This document shows, in pieces, positions 45,201 to 54,751 of a stretch of DNA of 64,000 nucleotides. The notes under the pieces were generated by a model. The model worked only from the letters and a program-made list of their open reading frames with translations, was not told the origin of the DNA and did not search any database. Location of the stretch: positions 23,774,324-23,838,323 of the forward strand of contig OX438741.1 of the NCBI GenBank assembly GCA_949316235.1. Reading direction: 5' to 3'. A program made the position numbers and the translations under genes. Position 1 is the first letter of the stretch, and each line of letters begins with the position of its first letter. The DNA is from Oegoconia quadripuncta (lineage: Eukaryota > Arthropoda > Insecta > Lepidoptera > Autostichidae).

Positions 45201-48200
45201 CATTAAATTAAATTTCTAAATCAGACGGTTGACTCGCAGTCGTCAAATAGAATTATATTGGGTTGCACGTAACGATGGCACCGTATCTCTCAAAATAACA
45301 TGAATCAGCCACTCCACTACAAATTTATTGAAACGCTCATATCTCTAATTATTTTCTATATTCACTGTCGCAATTATTATTATTTCTACTATATGAAAAA
45401 ATATTTTTGCTAACTAGTCGCTCTAAATCGTAACAATGCGTTCACATTCACTTAAGTCGTAAACAATTCAGGAATTAGTGGGTCGGGTCCTTCCAATGGC
45501 ACTAAATCGGAATCTAACTGTTCTAACTTCGAATAACGGGCCTATTACACCATCCTAAATGCAAAGATTAATACATTATTGAACATAAATAGCTGGGGAG
45601 TTGCTTGGTTTTGTAAATTAAAATATCCATACTTCAACCAGCAATGTCTGCCGAAATATTCTCTGCATTTTGGATGGTGTAATGCGTTTAACACCTTCAG
45701 AGTTTCTACAAATTGAATAGAGCGATTGAAAGGTCCCGACTGCACACTTCCTAAATGGTTTATGACTTAGATGAGTATAATCGCATTGCTACGATTTAAA
45801 GCGACTAGGTAGTTGCCAAAAATATTTTTTCATGTAGTAGAAATAACAATAATTCGTCGGTCGGAGAGCATCGGTGGCTCAGCGGTTAATTTGGGAGGTC
45901 CGGGTTCGATTCCCAGGAAGGCCGCCACATATACCAATGACTTTTTAAATTTAATTTATTTACTTATGTGCATTTATCCGACTGCTTTTAAATGGTGAAC
46001 ATAGTGAGAAAACCGGCATGCCTGAGAAATAAAAATTCAAGGGCCAGCGTGGCGGACTATGGCCCATACTTCCCTCATTATCGAGGAAAGGCCTATATCC
46101 GTGTAGTGAGATATTTACGGGCTGATGATGAATAATAATTACGACAGCGAACATTTAAGTTAGTCTAGTGTAAATCACTAGCTTCCGACTTCCTAATTAG
46201 ATTTCCTACAAATTGAATAGTGTAATAAGCACTTGGGTTGCGTGTCTTGTTATCATCAAAATCTGAATAGAGCGGAAAGTGCGGCGGCAGGCGTCCTCAA
46301 GTCACACTATTAGTTAGTCTGTTAGTCTTTGTTAGACTTAGCTAATCTGTGCTAGCGGCCTCTAATTATTCACTAATGGTTGGGTACTTATTGAAATAAT
46401 AATGGGTATCTTATAATAGTTTTATTTTTAAATCAAGAAATACAAAATAAGTGATTAAATACTAGGTCCTATTACACTAAAATATTTTCGTCTGGATGAT
46501 TTATCCCAAAATGCAATTTTCAAACAGTTCTTGTAAATAAAGGTTTGGTAAACACGAATGACCGCAAATACACAATCGCTTAGCTCAGAGGCTACAAAAA
46601 GTCTGTCATCTGCGCTGCCCCTTTCCACAAAGACATATAATTTACTTCGTTGTTTTTGAAGAACTGTTTATGGGGCTTGTACATTTCGGTGCAATATTCA
46701 AGCACAGTTTTTTAGGATCTAAATTATAATCAAAGATAAAGCAGCTCTGCATAAGAGAATTAGGATTCCAGTAACACGTGACGCCAGAATGCTTATTTAA
46801 AATATTGAATTACTCTGAAACTACAATGGCACAAATTCTTGCCTTTGGGTACTATTTCAGACCAGTTTCTTCAGACTTTGTGTAGGTATTAGCATCGTGC
46901 TTTTTTGCCATAAAATGTATCCTAGAGATGACGAATCGAAGGCACCTTGCACATCAAAATCGGCCAAGCCGTTAACGCTACCTATAGGATGTAACATAGA
47001 AATGTACATATATACACTCGAAAAACATTACCGTCGTTTTTGGGCCGTAAGATAAAAATTAACGATTTTATTAATATTTTAGAAATTGGAGAACGGCAAA
47101 ATCGACTTTCTGTTCGCACTATTATGGTGTGCTGGCTGTATTCAGCTGTGGATACCATGCTATCTCGGGACCCTCATCAGAATGAAAGTAAGTTTAGTTA
47201 CCGTAACCGAAGTTGGTAATTGGCAGAGGTGTGAGTAATCAGATTAGGTAGTCTATTGATTAAATGTCTGACTTTTGTTAAGGCAGAATTTCCAAATTCA
47301 AATATATTTTGCTTAACAATATGAAATTTAACAGCAAATGTAAGTTTATTGCATAATAATAATACCACGAGGAATTTCAAATTAACGATTTTCGGATTTA
47401 GTTTTTCACTTATGCCAAAAGAGCTCCTTTCGCGCCAAACTTCAAGATTGTAGGCAATTATATTTTGTATGACATCATTTTTAGCGATCGAACCGCAAAA
47501 ATATTCAGAGCTGCATCCCACTTAATGTAAAAATATTTTTCATTCCCCTCTACAGGGGTTTGATATTGGCGACGCGTGTTGGAATTGCGGATGGGAAACC
47601 ACCTCGCTGGGACGTCTCGTGCGTTTGGATCTACTGATCATCATCGCGCGCGCCCAGCGTCCTCTCACCATCACGCTAACAGGGCTGCCACAATTAACGC
47701 TCGAAACGTTCTCATCGGTATGATAAAAATAATATAACGTTCATTATGACCCCTGTTTGTTGTAGTGGTTAGAAACTGCTGTTATATCAAAAGGTCGCGG
47801 GTTCGAATCCCGCTAGGGGCATATGTTTGTATGATGAATACAGACATGTGTTCCCGAGTTATGTATTTATTTACCAAAAAAATGTATTTGTGTAATTTAT
47901 CAACCATCTGGTATCTATTATAATATTAGTGTGGAACTAGATGGCGCTGTGTGTATGTGGTAAGCTATTTATTTATTATTTAACTCTTTTGAATATATTT
48001 TCATTCAAGTTTATATGCTCGAATGGGGGGGTACATAAAAAGAATCTACATACACCATAGCCGAGGCGTTGATGACGAAACTACGCTTAAATACGCAGGG
48101 GACTCCTGGTACAGGTATTTAGGGCTCCTCAACAACTAATTACTGTCGTGAATTAATGTTACGCAATAAATAAAAAAAAAATTTTTTTTTTTGTTTTAGG

Positions 48201-48253
48201 TTATGAGCACTTCCTACACCTACTTTAATATGCTCCGGCAGACTGGTAAATAA
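33280..48253 (+). CDS. Odorant receptor (7tm_6 family), 8 exons, 430 aa
   Basis: Insect odorant receptor, a seven-helix ligand-gated channel subunit that works with Orco in olfactory neuron membranes. Exons, all with matching phases: 33280-33431 (start ATG; MALWRNFKTFYL), 34722-34970 (ends NMNGHFIQVCKLGARYR), 42156-42424 (PMWLPEDDPYRSPNYEIFLG), 42918-43119, 44347-44446, 47083-47187, 47556-47717 and 48200-48253 (stop TAA). The sum is 1293 nt, so 430 aa, the usual family length. The C-terminus ETFSSVMSTSYTYFNMLRQ is the hallmark of lepidopteran ORs. Hydrophobic segments occur in exons 2, 3, 5, 6 and 7. Intron 2 is 7.2 kb because of transposons; intron 7 is about half SINE. An AATAAA overlaps the stop codon and another lies near 48545. 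I cannot assign a receptor number or ligand. Confidence 0.9.
34172..34430 (-). repeat. SINE family C
   Basis: The minus strand has a tRNA-like head (GGTGGCTCAGCGGTCTCC; B box GGGTTCGATTCCC) and a body ending TGCATTGGGATGTTTACAAG then GATGATGAT. The paired copy is at 45868-46135. It lies in intron 1 of the odorant receptor. Confidence 0.75.
35221..35934 (-). mobile_element. Non-autonomous hAT transposon, 714 bp, perfect 8-bp TSD
   Basis: Ends CAGGGATGGGCCGAA and TTCGGCCCATCTCTA, flanked by the identical 8-base target duplication TTAATTTC (35213-35220 and 35935-35942), the hallmark of hAT insertion. The subterminal regions are dense in short TTCGG/CCGAA repeats in both directions. Only a BED zinc-finger fragment remains inside, on the minus strand. 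Confidence 0.9.
35428..35590 (-). pseudogene. BED zinc-finger remnant of a hAT transposase
   Basis: The minus-strand frame reads FYTETDDQNKVKCVICG, an in-frame TAG, then RKASTSALINHIRVKHD. The pair CxxC and the pair HxxxxH are the BED-finger ligands. The rest of the transposase (catalytic domain) is absent. Confidence 0.8.
36430..36500 (+). repeat. LINE 3' tail
   Basis: Short stretch TGGAGGCCTATGTCCAGCAG ending in GATGATGATG, the 3' end seen in lepidopteran RTE-type LINEs. No coding part left. Confidence 0.55.
37119..37291 (+). repeat. DIRS left inverted terminal repeat, 173 bp
   Basis: Exact reverse complement of 41805-41977 over its full 173 bases as I read them. Starts ACGATGCATAGCATCGG and ends CGCTCCTCATAG. 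The 15 bases outside it (37104-37118) are unique to the left end. Confidence 0.9.
37399..38633 (+). pseudogene. DIRS gag-like ORF1 with one frameshift
   Basis: Starts at ATG 37399 (MSGGEVNSDRENQDDH), has an acidic, serine-rich N-terminus (STSDSSDSSEDCS) followed by KRKKR, and stays open to a TAA at 38284. A frame one base back carries on with gag-like sequence (LREGLRKIPPSSK) and a basic lysine-rich tail to the TGA at 38631. The change of frame must lie roughly at 38230-38280. No classical slippery heptamer is obvious, so a one-base mutation or assembly error is the first explanation. The product would be a nucleic-acid-binding structural protein. Confidence 0.75.
38428..40539 (+). CDS. DIRS reverse transcriptase / RNase H / methyltransferase-like polyprotein
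   Basis: From the first in-frame ATG (38428, overlapping the gag-like tail) this is 703 aa. The frame is open back to 38287, so the start is uncertain. RT motifs: FLTRKSDGSHRPIFNLKRLN, KLDLSSAYFHV, SLPFGLSCAPKNF, and the active site YLDD at 39256-39267. RNase H follows: TTDAADFGWGA, the glutamate of NRKEMFA, and QTDNRTVV. The final part (PQIDLFASKET, AWIFPPPSLLPRVLHHL) matches the DIRS region described as Dam-methyltransferase-like. It makes cDNA from the element's RNA. The stop TGA overlaps the next start. No internal stops. Confidence 0.92.
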   Translation: MKRLPRHLTKNHPQDLIRHVTHITSHFVRATRGLRKRDTRRVVTPIIPSRVRSPSRRIASPVKDVLTNDSRFDRPEFYGGCLRSYRRQWQARGAPQALLKMIMGMRLPFTSKPMLVQPFARNLHLFKTPESTQMSKQIQELVDQGVLEKLSRNQLGPNFFSKIFLTRKSDGSHRPIFNLKRLNEHIIPRTFKLISHRQIPLFLQDQDWMAKLDLSSAYFHVSIAECHRRFLRLIYKDQVFQMTSLPFGLSCAPKNFAALTNWVAQVLRDQGMRVVIYLDDFLLASQSKNQLIKQLRVAIDILQELGWTINLEKSVTCPTRELEYLGLVWNTDQNFMCLPQKKIKVITSTLQQVLCRGKMSLKECQIIMGTMNFANFVIPRGRLHCRQLQRHLRALNPLPPQKRLNIPPPVLIELTWWISTLKGPSTRTSLHVKLIQHFLTTDAADFGWGAQMDDHTTSGRWEPYQVDWHCNRKEMFAIIAAVRYFRIQLEGHHLMLQTDNRTVVSYVKKEGGTRSIPLLNLTYQLLNLLDKWNITITVEYLPGRFNDIADSLSRGRVNSEWHLKETALSKIFHYFGTPQIDLFASKETRVVEKYVTKDCRDRIAHYCNAFSRPWEYQLAWIFPPPSLLPRVLHHLNSAKGTYLVVAPMWERAFWLPDLRRRALTKPMKIQNLDQVLVDQTTGLPPPRVQDMKLLVWKIGAGVI
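40536..41498 (+). CDS. DIRS tyrosine recombinase (YR)
   Basis: 320 aa from ATG 40536; that ATG overlaps the TGA of the RT frame (ATGA), which decides the start and suggests re-initiation. No earlier in-frame ATG exists, though the frame is open from 40221. An N-terminal SAM-like core-binding domain (WTRWVKWC..FLAHLF) is followed by the catalytic domain: first arginine in ASGRRVHDLTLL, second arginine in SGSVRSAVAS, LSHGNW, and the nucleophilic tyrosine in FAQFYCRQ (41424-41426). It joins the circular DNA copy to a target by recombination without target duplication, replacing the DDE integrase of other retroelements. The reading frame looks intact. Confidence 0.92.
   Translation: MTKDWSERERALLRSSWREYTLKTYKPAWTRWVKWCASNRFDFKSPDGPTLSKFLAHLFLEEKLAYSTILVHKSVVVSFSQTSSAEELNSHFLVKHILKAISLQKPRAGKPPIWDPSDLISWLEAHPPKNLNLFEASRRLPCILLLASGRRVHDLTLLKISTDHFSDAGTHIILLPVFGSKTDTAAYKQSGWKLIQHTNSNVCPVFWIRKVIELGEERRTPECCSALFVTIRGTPQDASRTIIGSWVKTILRDAGIRASSGSVRSAVASLSWYDNLPIEDILSHGNWRRENTFAQFYCRQIIGRSVPFQSNNLVHNFESV
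41685..41778 (-). repeat. DIRS internal complementary region (circle-junction template)
   Basis: Its reverse complement reads from the right terminal repeat end (ACTTGCACTATT) straight into the left end (ATTATTCGGCATGTGACG), sharing one ATT. In the family this segment templates the junction when the cDNA closes into a circle. Confidence 0.88.
41805..41977 (-). repeat. DIRS right inverted terminal repeat, 173 bp
   Basis: Reverse complement of 37119-37291, no mismatch seen. The right end continues 48 more unique bases to ATT at 42023-42025, then host sequence TCCCCGCG. Confidence 0.9.
43330..43800 (+). pseudogene. Internally deleted mariner transposase relic in receptor intron 4
   Basis: A frame ending at 43572 contains TAITEENLTSVRQLILENRR, like the second helix-turn-helix of mariner transposases. 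After a stop, the next frames carry PEEAVISFNQDV and LFDRMKKCNEV, like the extreme C-terminus (WFxRMxxC). The catalytic domain between them is missing. No terminal repeats recognised. Confidence 0.55.
44634..44975 (-). mobile_element. MITE with GGCCCGTATTAATA ends, copy 1
   Basis: 342 bp in receptor intron 5, with ends GGCCCCTATTAATAAACC and GGTTTATT..ACGGGCC-type inverted repeats, and ATA on both sides (44631-44633, 44976-44978), perhaps a 3-base target duplication. Inverted relative to the copy at 49265-49595. Dense in CTCAAG/CTTGAG hexamers. No coding capacity. Confidence 0.8.
45544..45682. mobile_element. Short palindromic element, about 139 bp
   Basis: Ends ATTACACCATCCTAAATGCA and TGCATTTTGGATGGTGTAAT form inverted repeats of about 22 bases around a unique centre. 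No clear target duplication. Confidence 0.65.
45868..46135 (+). repeat. SINE family C, plus-strand copy
   Basis: tRNA-like head (CGGTGGCTCAGCGGTTAAT; B box GGGTTCGATTCCC), body with GGACTATGGCCCATACTTCC and a tail GGGCTGATGATGAAT that resembles LINE 3' ends. In receptor intron 5. Confidence 0.8.
46590..46900 (+). repeat. Interspersed repeat family E, second copy
   Basis: In the order seen at 28890-29210: GAAGAACTGTTTATGGGG, ACATTTCGGTG, GGATTCCAGTAACACGTGAC, CTACAATGGCACAAATTC. In receptor intron 5. Confidence 0.6.
47380..47500 (+). repeat. Interspersed repeat family D fragment
   Basis: Short piece with GCCAAACTTCAAGATTGTAG, matching the middle of the copies at 28315 and 60070. In receptor intron 6. 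Confidence 0.45.
47741..47970 (+). repeat. SINE family B in receptor intron 7
   Basis: Clear head TGTAGTGGTTAGAAAC with B box GGGTTCGAATCCCGC, body, and the GTGGAACTAGATGGCGCTGT end. It fills about half of the 482-base last intron of the odorant receptor. Confidence 0.85.
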
Positions 48254-49264
48254 AACATAGGTAAGAATAACATAACATAGACCCAACCATGGGGCACGAA
48301 GGAATACAGAAACCATGGGAAAACCTTCTTAGGAGACTAGACGGACATTTAGAGATGAAATCTATTTACATTATAGGAAGAAACAACCCAAAACGAAACG
48401 TTTGAATTCTCATTAAAATTGGATGCCACTTTATCTGAAATTTCAATATAAATCGCCGAGTTCAACTAAACTAAATTAGAGTGAACAATTGTTACGTAAT
48501 TTGATGCACCTATTTAATTGCTATGTTAACTCAAATTAACAAATAATAAAATTATGGGTAACAATTAAAATGAACATATACAAGTCATTAATTTTATCTT
48601 ATCATATTAACAATTCATATAAGTCCCTTACATATTCATAGGTTAGTGCTTAGTAGGTTCACTTAATAACAATTTTATTTTTCAAATACTAAGTTATTAT
48701 CGCAGACTAGAATAAAATTCAAATCCATTACTACATGCAAGTAGTTTCTACACTTACATTTTCTTTACCTATCTAAATCTTACACGCATTTATGAGAATT
48801 TAACTAATATTATGTGCATAATATACAGGACATGCCAGATAAATTGCGAGTGAAGGGAAAGTTTTATTTACTTTCAAATACACGTAATAAGAATTATATA
48901 GATTGTTTAAGATTATTATTTAATAGTGATTTTCCACCTAATTATTTTATAAGAATTGCAATAAAAAATGAAAATCTTTAATTGGCATAACTTTAGCTTA
49001 TAGATTTTGTGTAAATTAAATAAAATTATTATGTTATGCCATATTTGTAGTTAGATTTATGTTAATTTTGGAAAAAAATTTATCTTTATCTTCATGTACT
49101 ATCTGTATGTGATTTCTGTATACTTAAATTAATGTGAAATAGAGATATTAATACAATGTTTAAGAATAAAATAGACAAATTGCATGCAAATCTAATACTT
49201 ATATGGAGGGAGGTACAGCCAAGTAAAAACATAGAGTTGTTATATCATAAAAATAAAGTCTGCT

Positions 49265-49595
49265 GGCCCGTATTAATAAACCATTCTCAAGATTGAGAAC
49301 AGTCTTGCGACCAGTCTCAAGAAAACGTGTTGATTAATAAATCTAACTTGAGACTTGAAAAGCATGTGCATACTCAAGCAGTACTCACTTGAGAGGTGTG
49401 CGTATTAATAATCGAAACTCAAGACTATCATTCATTCGCCGGTGAGGCGAATACTTGAGAAGTGATCTCAACTGAGTAGACCTCAGATTGGTTTATAAAT
49501 TAGCACGGAGCTTGAGATAGCGTCAACTGCTTAAGACGTATCTCGATTGATACAGCCTCAAGACTTGTATTGAGATTGGTTTATTAATACGGGCC
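49265..49595 (+). mobile_element. MITE with GGCCCGTATTAATA ends, copy 2
   Basis: 331 bp, ends GGCCCGTATTAATAAACC and GGTTTATTAATACGGGCC, which are perfect inverted repeats over 18 bases. About eight CTCAAG/CTTGAG hexamers occur inside. In opposite orientation to the copy at 44634. No obvious target duplication here. Confidence 0.85.
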
Positions 49596-50186
49596 TTAAT
49601 GTGCTTTGGCTGTACATAATTTTTTTAATAGTTGTCAATAATAATGGTTTTCAAAATTTAGAGAGCTAATCCCCATTGCGCCAGTGTTTAAACTCTATTT
49701 TTGTCTGTGGTTTCATATGTCAACTCATCATCAAAAATCATGGGTTAAAGCTAAAAATCAAATAGTGCGAGGGTTAAATAGCTTATCTCGCGGTTTAAAT
49801 ATTAGCGCATTTGGGGCTTAGTATGTTCTACAATGGTTCTGGTTTGTTCCAACCAGTTATTATATTGTACTCCTTGGTTTAATATAATGTTAATTAATAA
49901 TATCATAGTAGCAGAGACTATCATAGTAGGAGAGGAGGATGTAGATACCACCTATAATGAGTAAGTAGAAAATAATGGTAACACACTTTCGAGATTTATC
50001 TCATTATGACTCAACTACAAATTGCTGACTTTTGAACTACAACTCTTCTCTTCTACTCTCTTCTTATTATTTGTAATATATGGTTAAAATAAATGTAAGT
50101 GGGAGGAATCACTGACAGTTTTTTGGGTGAGGCATTTATCTGATATAGAAATCATGTATTTAAATATCTACCTATCTAAGTACATG

Positions 50187-50192
50187 TTTATT
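50187..50192 (-). promoter_or_regulatory. Polyadenylation signal of the C15orf61 homologue
   Basis: AATAAA on the minus strand, about 40 bases after the stop codon at 50234-50236. Confidence 0.6.
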
Positions 50193-50233
50193 ATTGGTAC
50201 TAAGCTAATATCGCAACCAATTATTGTCAGTAT

Positions 50234-53039
50234 CTAATAATGTGATCCTTTGTGTTCAGGCAGTAAAAAGTATATTGTGACTGGACCTTTGGAAGTATGC
50301 ACAATTTCTCTGTGCTTGATTAGCTGCGTAGCTGCGAGGCCATACAGCAAACATGGTATTCCTGAAAAGCAAACAGTGAAAGTTTACCTTACAAATAAAA
50401 TAGAAATGGTACCTACTTACTCGGTAACTTACTTACCTTAGGTTTATGAAATCTTTAAGTATTACTTATGATGATAATATTACATAAATTATTTTTTGAA
50501 TCACATCTAAAATTTCATATGTAGCAGTCACATTCGCTATGCGTTTTCGATTAGCGAAGTTAAGCAATGTGACCACACCAGACATCTGTGGATGGTTGAC
50601 CACTATTAGCAATTTAACACAAGTGTTTCCTTGTTTCGGAGTGCACATTAAATAGTAGATCCCGGTTGTTTTCAATTGAAGGCATTCGTTAGGCCAAATA
50701 GGTGGCTTACAAAAACATTGACTGTCATGTGGCCACTAGTCACATATCCACCAATCCTCACTGGGCCCGCATGGTATATGGATATACCCTCTCCCAGTAA
50801 GAAGAAGAGGACGTGCCCCAACGACGTGTAGGTTGTTAATGTAAGTAGGTATATTTGTGGACAGCGTCATAATAATAATCATAGCACCAAAAATAATAAG
50901 TACATTGTGGGGCGATATGATCATCACGTGAATAAATAATGCAATAATCTAATTATAGTGGCGAGAATTGATCGCATGTTCATGAACAAAAAATTTGTGC
51001 AAACTAGTAATAGATGATCATAGTAGAACTGGATTACGCCAGCTCTGTTAGGATGGCCCTATATGCTGTGGAAGAAAAAGAAATCTATGTATAACTTGTA
51101 GAATCTTATGTATTAGATATAAGGTATGTTATTAGCACAATAAATTCAGTATTTTATCGGCAGTTAGAGCATCATCATTTATCTACCAACACAAATCCTG
51201 TATGGTGCCATGTTTGAGAATCGTGGTCATTGTGCACAAATACTGACTGAGCCAAGTAATAAATAAGAAAAGGGCTGGTGATCCTCATAAACTGTGTTCA
51301 ATTATCTAACATGAATGAATAATGTCAAAATGAGTCACAAAATAACTTTCACTTACCTAAATTAGCAACTTTGATTGCTCTCATAAATTTGTCAGATGAG
51401 TTAAGATTTTCCGCTTTTCTCTTAGAGCAGTGGTATTTGATATAGGGAAAACAACCCGTCCTCAAGATCTGATAGTTAGACTTGCCAACTTTCCAGTTAA
51501 AATTTGACATACCAAATTGATCATCCTTTACACTACTGTACTGAAAAAAGGTCAGTGTGTCGATAAGTGGGTACAAAACTCCTACAAGGAATTGTAAAAC
51601 TTTATATGGTATAAGGATAACACAATAAATGAATAATTTTACTGTCTTTCTTGCAAAATACCCAGCAAGAATACCACCTAAAATACGAGACCTAGATAGT
51701 CCTACATTATTGGATTTAAAATCATCATCATCATATCAGCCGAAAGACTTCCACTGGTGGACAAAGGCCTCCCCCAAGGATATCCACAAGGATCAGTCCT
51801 GCGCTGCCCGAAACCAGCGGCTTCTCGCGATCTTTACCAAATCATCGGTCCACCTCGTGAGGGGGGCCTGTCTACACTGCATCTTCCGGTGCGTGGTCGC
51901 CACTCGAGAACCTTTCCGCCACAATGGCCGTCGGTCCTACGAGCAAAGTGCTCCCGCCCACTGCCCCTTAATTTTGGCAATTCTTCGGGCTATATCGGTC
52001 ACCTTGGTTCTTCTGCGGATCTCATAATTTCTGATTCGATTCCGCAGGGAGACTCCGAGCTTAGCTCTCTCCATTGCTCTTTGGGTGACCTTGAGCCTCC
52101 TTATGAGGTCCATAGTGAGCGACCATGTTTCAGTTCTATATTCAGACAACTGAAAATTGAACTCGTATATAAGCTTCATCAGTTGTTTCAACTGCCTGCT
52201 CATTCAGCAATAATAATAATAAAATTCATAACATAGAGTGATGAATATGGATGTCGATGTTTGGGAAGGAAGACCAGGCAGAAGATGGATGGATTGTGTA
52301 AGGGGTGATATGTACTAAAAGGGCTTGAATTATGAGGTAACGGCTGATAGAGGAGATTTGAAGAAAAAGACGTACTGCGCCTACCCCAAAAAAATTGGTA
52401 CTACAGCAAGAAGATGATGACAGATCAAGAGGGACTCTGTTTACGTATATTTGAGCCACACAAATTAGGTACTATATGTATAAGATGCGCTTTCAAATTT
52501 TAGAATAAAAAAATTTTTGTATCAGCCCAGAAACTAAGGTCTCCCCCTCAAAATAAAAATGATACATCACTTGAGGTAAGTAATAGGAATCTCAACCACC
52601 TACCTCCACCATCAGCTACCTATTGACCTCGTTTTAACACTTTAAACAAAACATAAACACTGACCTACTAGGTATACCTAAATATTTTAATAAAAAAGAA
52701 TTATACATATTTTTAAAAATAGCATTCAATCCGATCGCGTTATACAACACCTCCGCAACACATTACCATTCCGTGACCCATGTCGGGACTGGAAACCGCT
52801 GGAGCACTGCGTGGACATGTGGATAGATCACAGTTGCCGCTTATTCATTATAATATGAAAATCGTGACATTTTATGATATTACCTTTACAAAATACGAGG
52901 TCCAAGGTGGTTCATTGCATTGTACCAGATAGGCGGTTAAAACTTCTGAAGCTGTGGGTCTAGACCACAACGACAAACATGCTGCATGAACAGATGCTAT
53001 TTTAACTTTTGTGAACAATTTGTTTCGTACGACGAACAT
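50234..53039 (-). CDS. C15orf61 / DUF4528 homologue, 3 exons, 155 aa
   Basis: Small conserved animal protein of unknown function. Exons with matching phases: 53039-52884 (start ATG; includes SEVLTAYLVQ and PPWTSYFVK), 51540-51357 (YSSVKDDQFGMSNFNW, NYQILRTGCFPYIKYHCS), 50361-50234 (GIPCLLYGLAATQLIKH, ending KGSHY and TAG). The sum is 468 nt, so 155 aa, against about 157 in the human protein. The conserved signature is LRTGCFPYIKYHCS plus NLGIP.LLYGL. The N-terminus has basic residues (MFVVRNKLFTKVK) and the family has been suggested to be exported or mitochondrial; the sequence alone does not settle this. The stretch GIPCLLYGLAATQLI is hydrophobic. AATAAA follows the stop. Intron 1 carries LINE remains. 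Confidence 0.9.
51723..52203 (-). mobile_element. RTE-type LINE, 3' end, in intron 1 of the C15orf61 homologue
   Basis: The minus strand encodes the C-terminal end of an endonuclease-reverse transcriptase: SEYRTETWSLTMDLIRRLK, VTQRAMERAKLGVSLRNRI, then in other frames RWTDDLVK and the SLGEAFVHQW end, finishing in a GATGATGATG tail. Stops and frameshifts make it dead. Same orientation as the host gene. Confidence 0.8.
52218..52425 (+). mobile_element. Second LINE 3' fragment, plus strand
   Basis: Plus-strand frame with MDVDVWEGRPGRRWMDCV, then after a stop a YEVTADRGDLKKKTYCAYPK segment, matching the end of lepidopteran RTE-like reverse transcriptases. It lies tail to tail with nothing coding; head to head with the LINE at 51723-52203. 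Confidence 0.7.
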
Positions 53040-53283
53040 TGTGCATAGAAAATAATCTTTTAGGTTTTAAGATAGGTAGGTAGGTACCGGCTGATAAAAC
53101 GTATAGTGCACAGCAAAGAGAATATAATCACTACGTTTTAGTGCACAGACTACTGTACTAATGGTTGTTGTTGTTGTTAAATTCGCCACTTATTGGCAGG
53201 CAAAGATCATAAGACCATACAGCCTTGTCTTTCGTATTTGTCTTCATTCAACTACTAACACAAGAGGCCGCCAAAATTTTTTG

Positions 53284-53410
53284 TAAAACATTCTGCCACT
53301 TTACTGAAGAATGACTTGACTGAGACTGACTTCACTAAACTTATGGTAATAAGAGAAATAAGTCATGGCTGTATGTATGTAGATCGCTTTGTTTTCTCGG
53401 AACGAAAAAA
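53284..53410 (+). repeat. Interspersed repeat shared with 19205-19400
   Basis: Both hold AAAGCATTCTGTCAC-like or ACATTCTGCCAC sequence, then TTTACT(A/G)AAGAATGACTTGAC and GACTTCAC. Class unknown. Confidence 0.5.
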
Positions 53411-54416
53411 AAAGGTATCCCAAGTGCCATCTTGTGAAGAATTTATGTACTGTTATAATGCTAGCCTAGCTTTGGCGTTAGCTGTGCTTGGATGAGCTAA
53501 TATTGAACGTAACCACAGACCAAGGGGAATTTTGTGACTCACAAGTTCTTCCCCGGATTATTGGATGACCTTGGTTTTTTTTTAATGATACCACATTTGT
53601 AAGATGTCCCTGAAATAGTGGTAAAGCTTGTTAAAAAAAATGGTTTACAATATATTTAAAAAGTGTAAAGTATTTTATAAATATTTTTATTAAGAAATAA
53701 TGTTGACAAATAATTTAGTGTAATAAATATATGAATTCTAAATTAATAGTCCAACTTAATGTTATGGTAAAAGCTTAAGTAATCAATGACACATTAATTC
53801 CATTCATAACTTTATACTTAACTTATTAAAGACAAACATATATTTAAACAAAAAACACACGCAAATATGAGGTCTTCGAATAATATTTTTTCATCATTTA
53901 TTCAATTAAAAGTATGATTTGATGATATACCTATTATCATCATTTTTTTTGTTTTTTTATGATTGACTGGATTCGCGTTTGACCACAATCTCACCTGATG
54001 GAAAGTGATCATTACAGGTTTGGAACACCGATAACGCTTTAGTTTGGGATATCTCTGACCACCCTATTTTGGATAAAGGTCATGACATTATGTATGTTTG
54101 CATTACCGGCCCAATTGGGGCACTGATATTTAAATACTATATAGAAGGAGGTTGAATACTTAGTTTGGATTTGCTTGAGGCATTTGTTCAGTAATGCGTA
54201 ACCAATGAAGTGAAGTTTCATTAATAGTTAGGTAATAATTAATACCATCATCATCATTAGTTTATAACGCTGCGATGAGCTGTGTTTTTCAATTTATTAG
54301 AAGAATCCTTGTAATTTACAGGAGATTAAAATAATTTGTGATAAATGCAAACAAATTGTTTTGTACAACCATGAAAATATTTGGTATCTAGTTAAGTATA
54401 CCTAATACAAAAAAAA

Positions 54417-54751
54417 TTTTTTTTTTATGCACGACGGGTTCGTACTTGACCTCAATCACACCTGATGTTAAGTGAAGATGAGGTCGAAGGTGGAAGCGTA
54501 CTAACCCGGAAACCCCAACACATTTGGGGGACTGGCTATCTTATCTCTGACAACCGGAACACAGCAATGCTATTAACATTGCTGCTTGGCGGCAGATTTA
54601 GATAAGATGGTGGTAGCTAGCCAGGCGGACATTTTAATATGCCCTACCACCAACCAAACCGAGTACTTAAACATGTACCCCGCTGGGGATCGAACCCGCG
54701 ACCTCCGAATCGTAAACTCAGTGTTGTTTACATTGAGCCACGGAGGCGGTT
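54417..54751 (-). repeat. SINE family A, full-length reference copy
   Basis: Minus strand: A-box region GTGGCTCAATGTAAACAAC, B box GGGTTCGATCCCC, body with GTCCGCCTGGCTAGCTACC, and a poly-A end (run of T at 54412-54425 on the plus strand). Nearest to consensus of the copies here, together with 13480-13818. Confidence 0.85.

Larger units (their letters stand above)
48254..50233. other. Convergent intergenic region between receptor and C15orf61 homologue
   Basis: Holds the receptor's 3' UTR (AATAAA near 48545), AT-rich sequence, the second MITE copy (49265-49595) and no other gene that I can support. Confidence 0.6.

Noticed and set aside
50250..50441. Plus-strand frame of 63 codons near 50250
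   Set aside because: It is antisense to exon 3 of the C15orf61 homologue and shows no family features.
51541..51735. Open minus-strand frame continuing upstream of the C15orf61 exon 2 with hydrophobic residues
   Set aside because: A clean acceptor CTTTTTTCAG precedes TACAGTAGT, and exon 1 at 53039-52884 joins in phase and supplies the conserved PPWTSYFVK, so the upstream frame is intronic.
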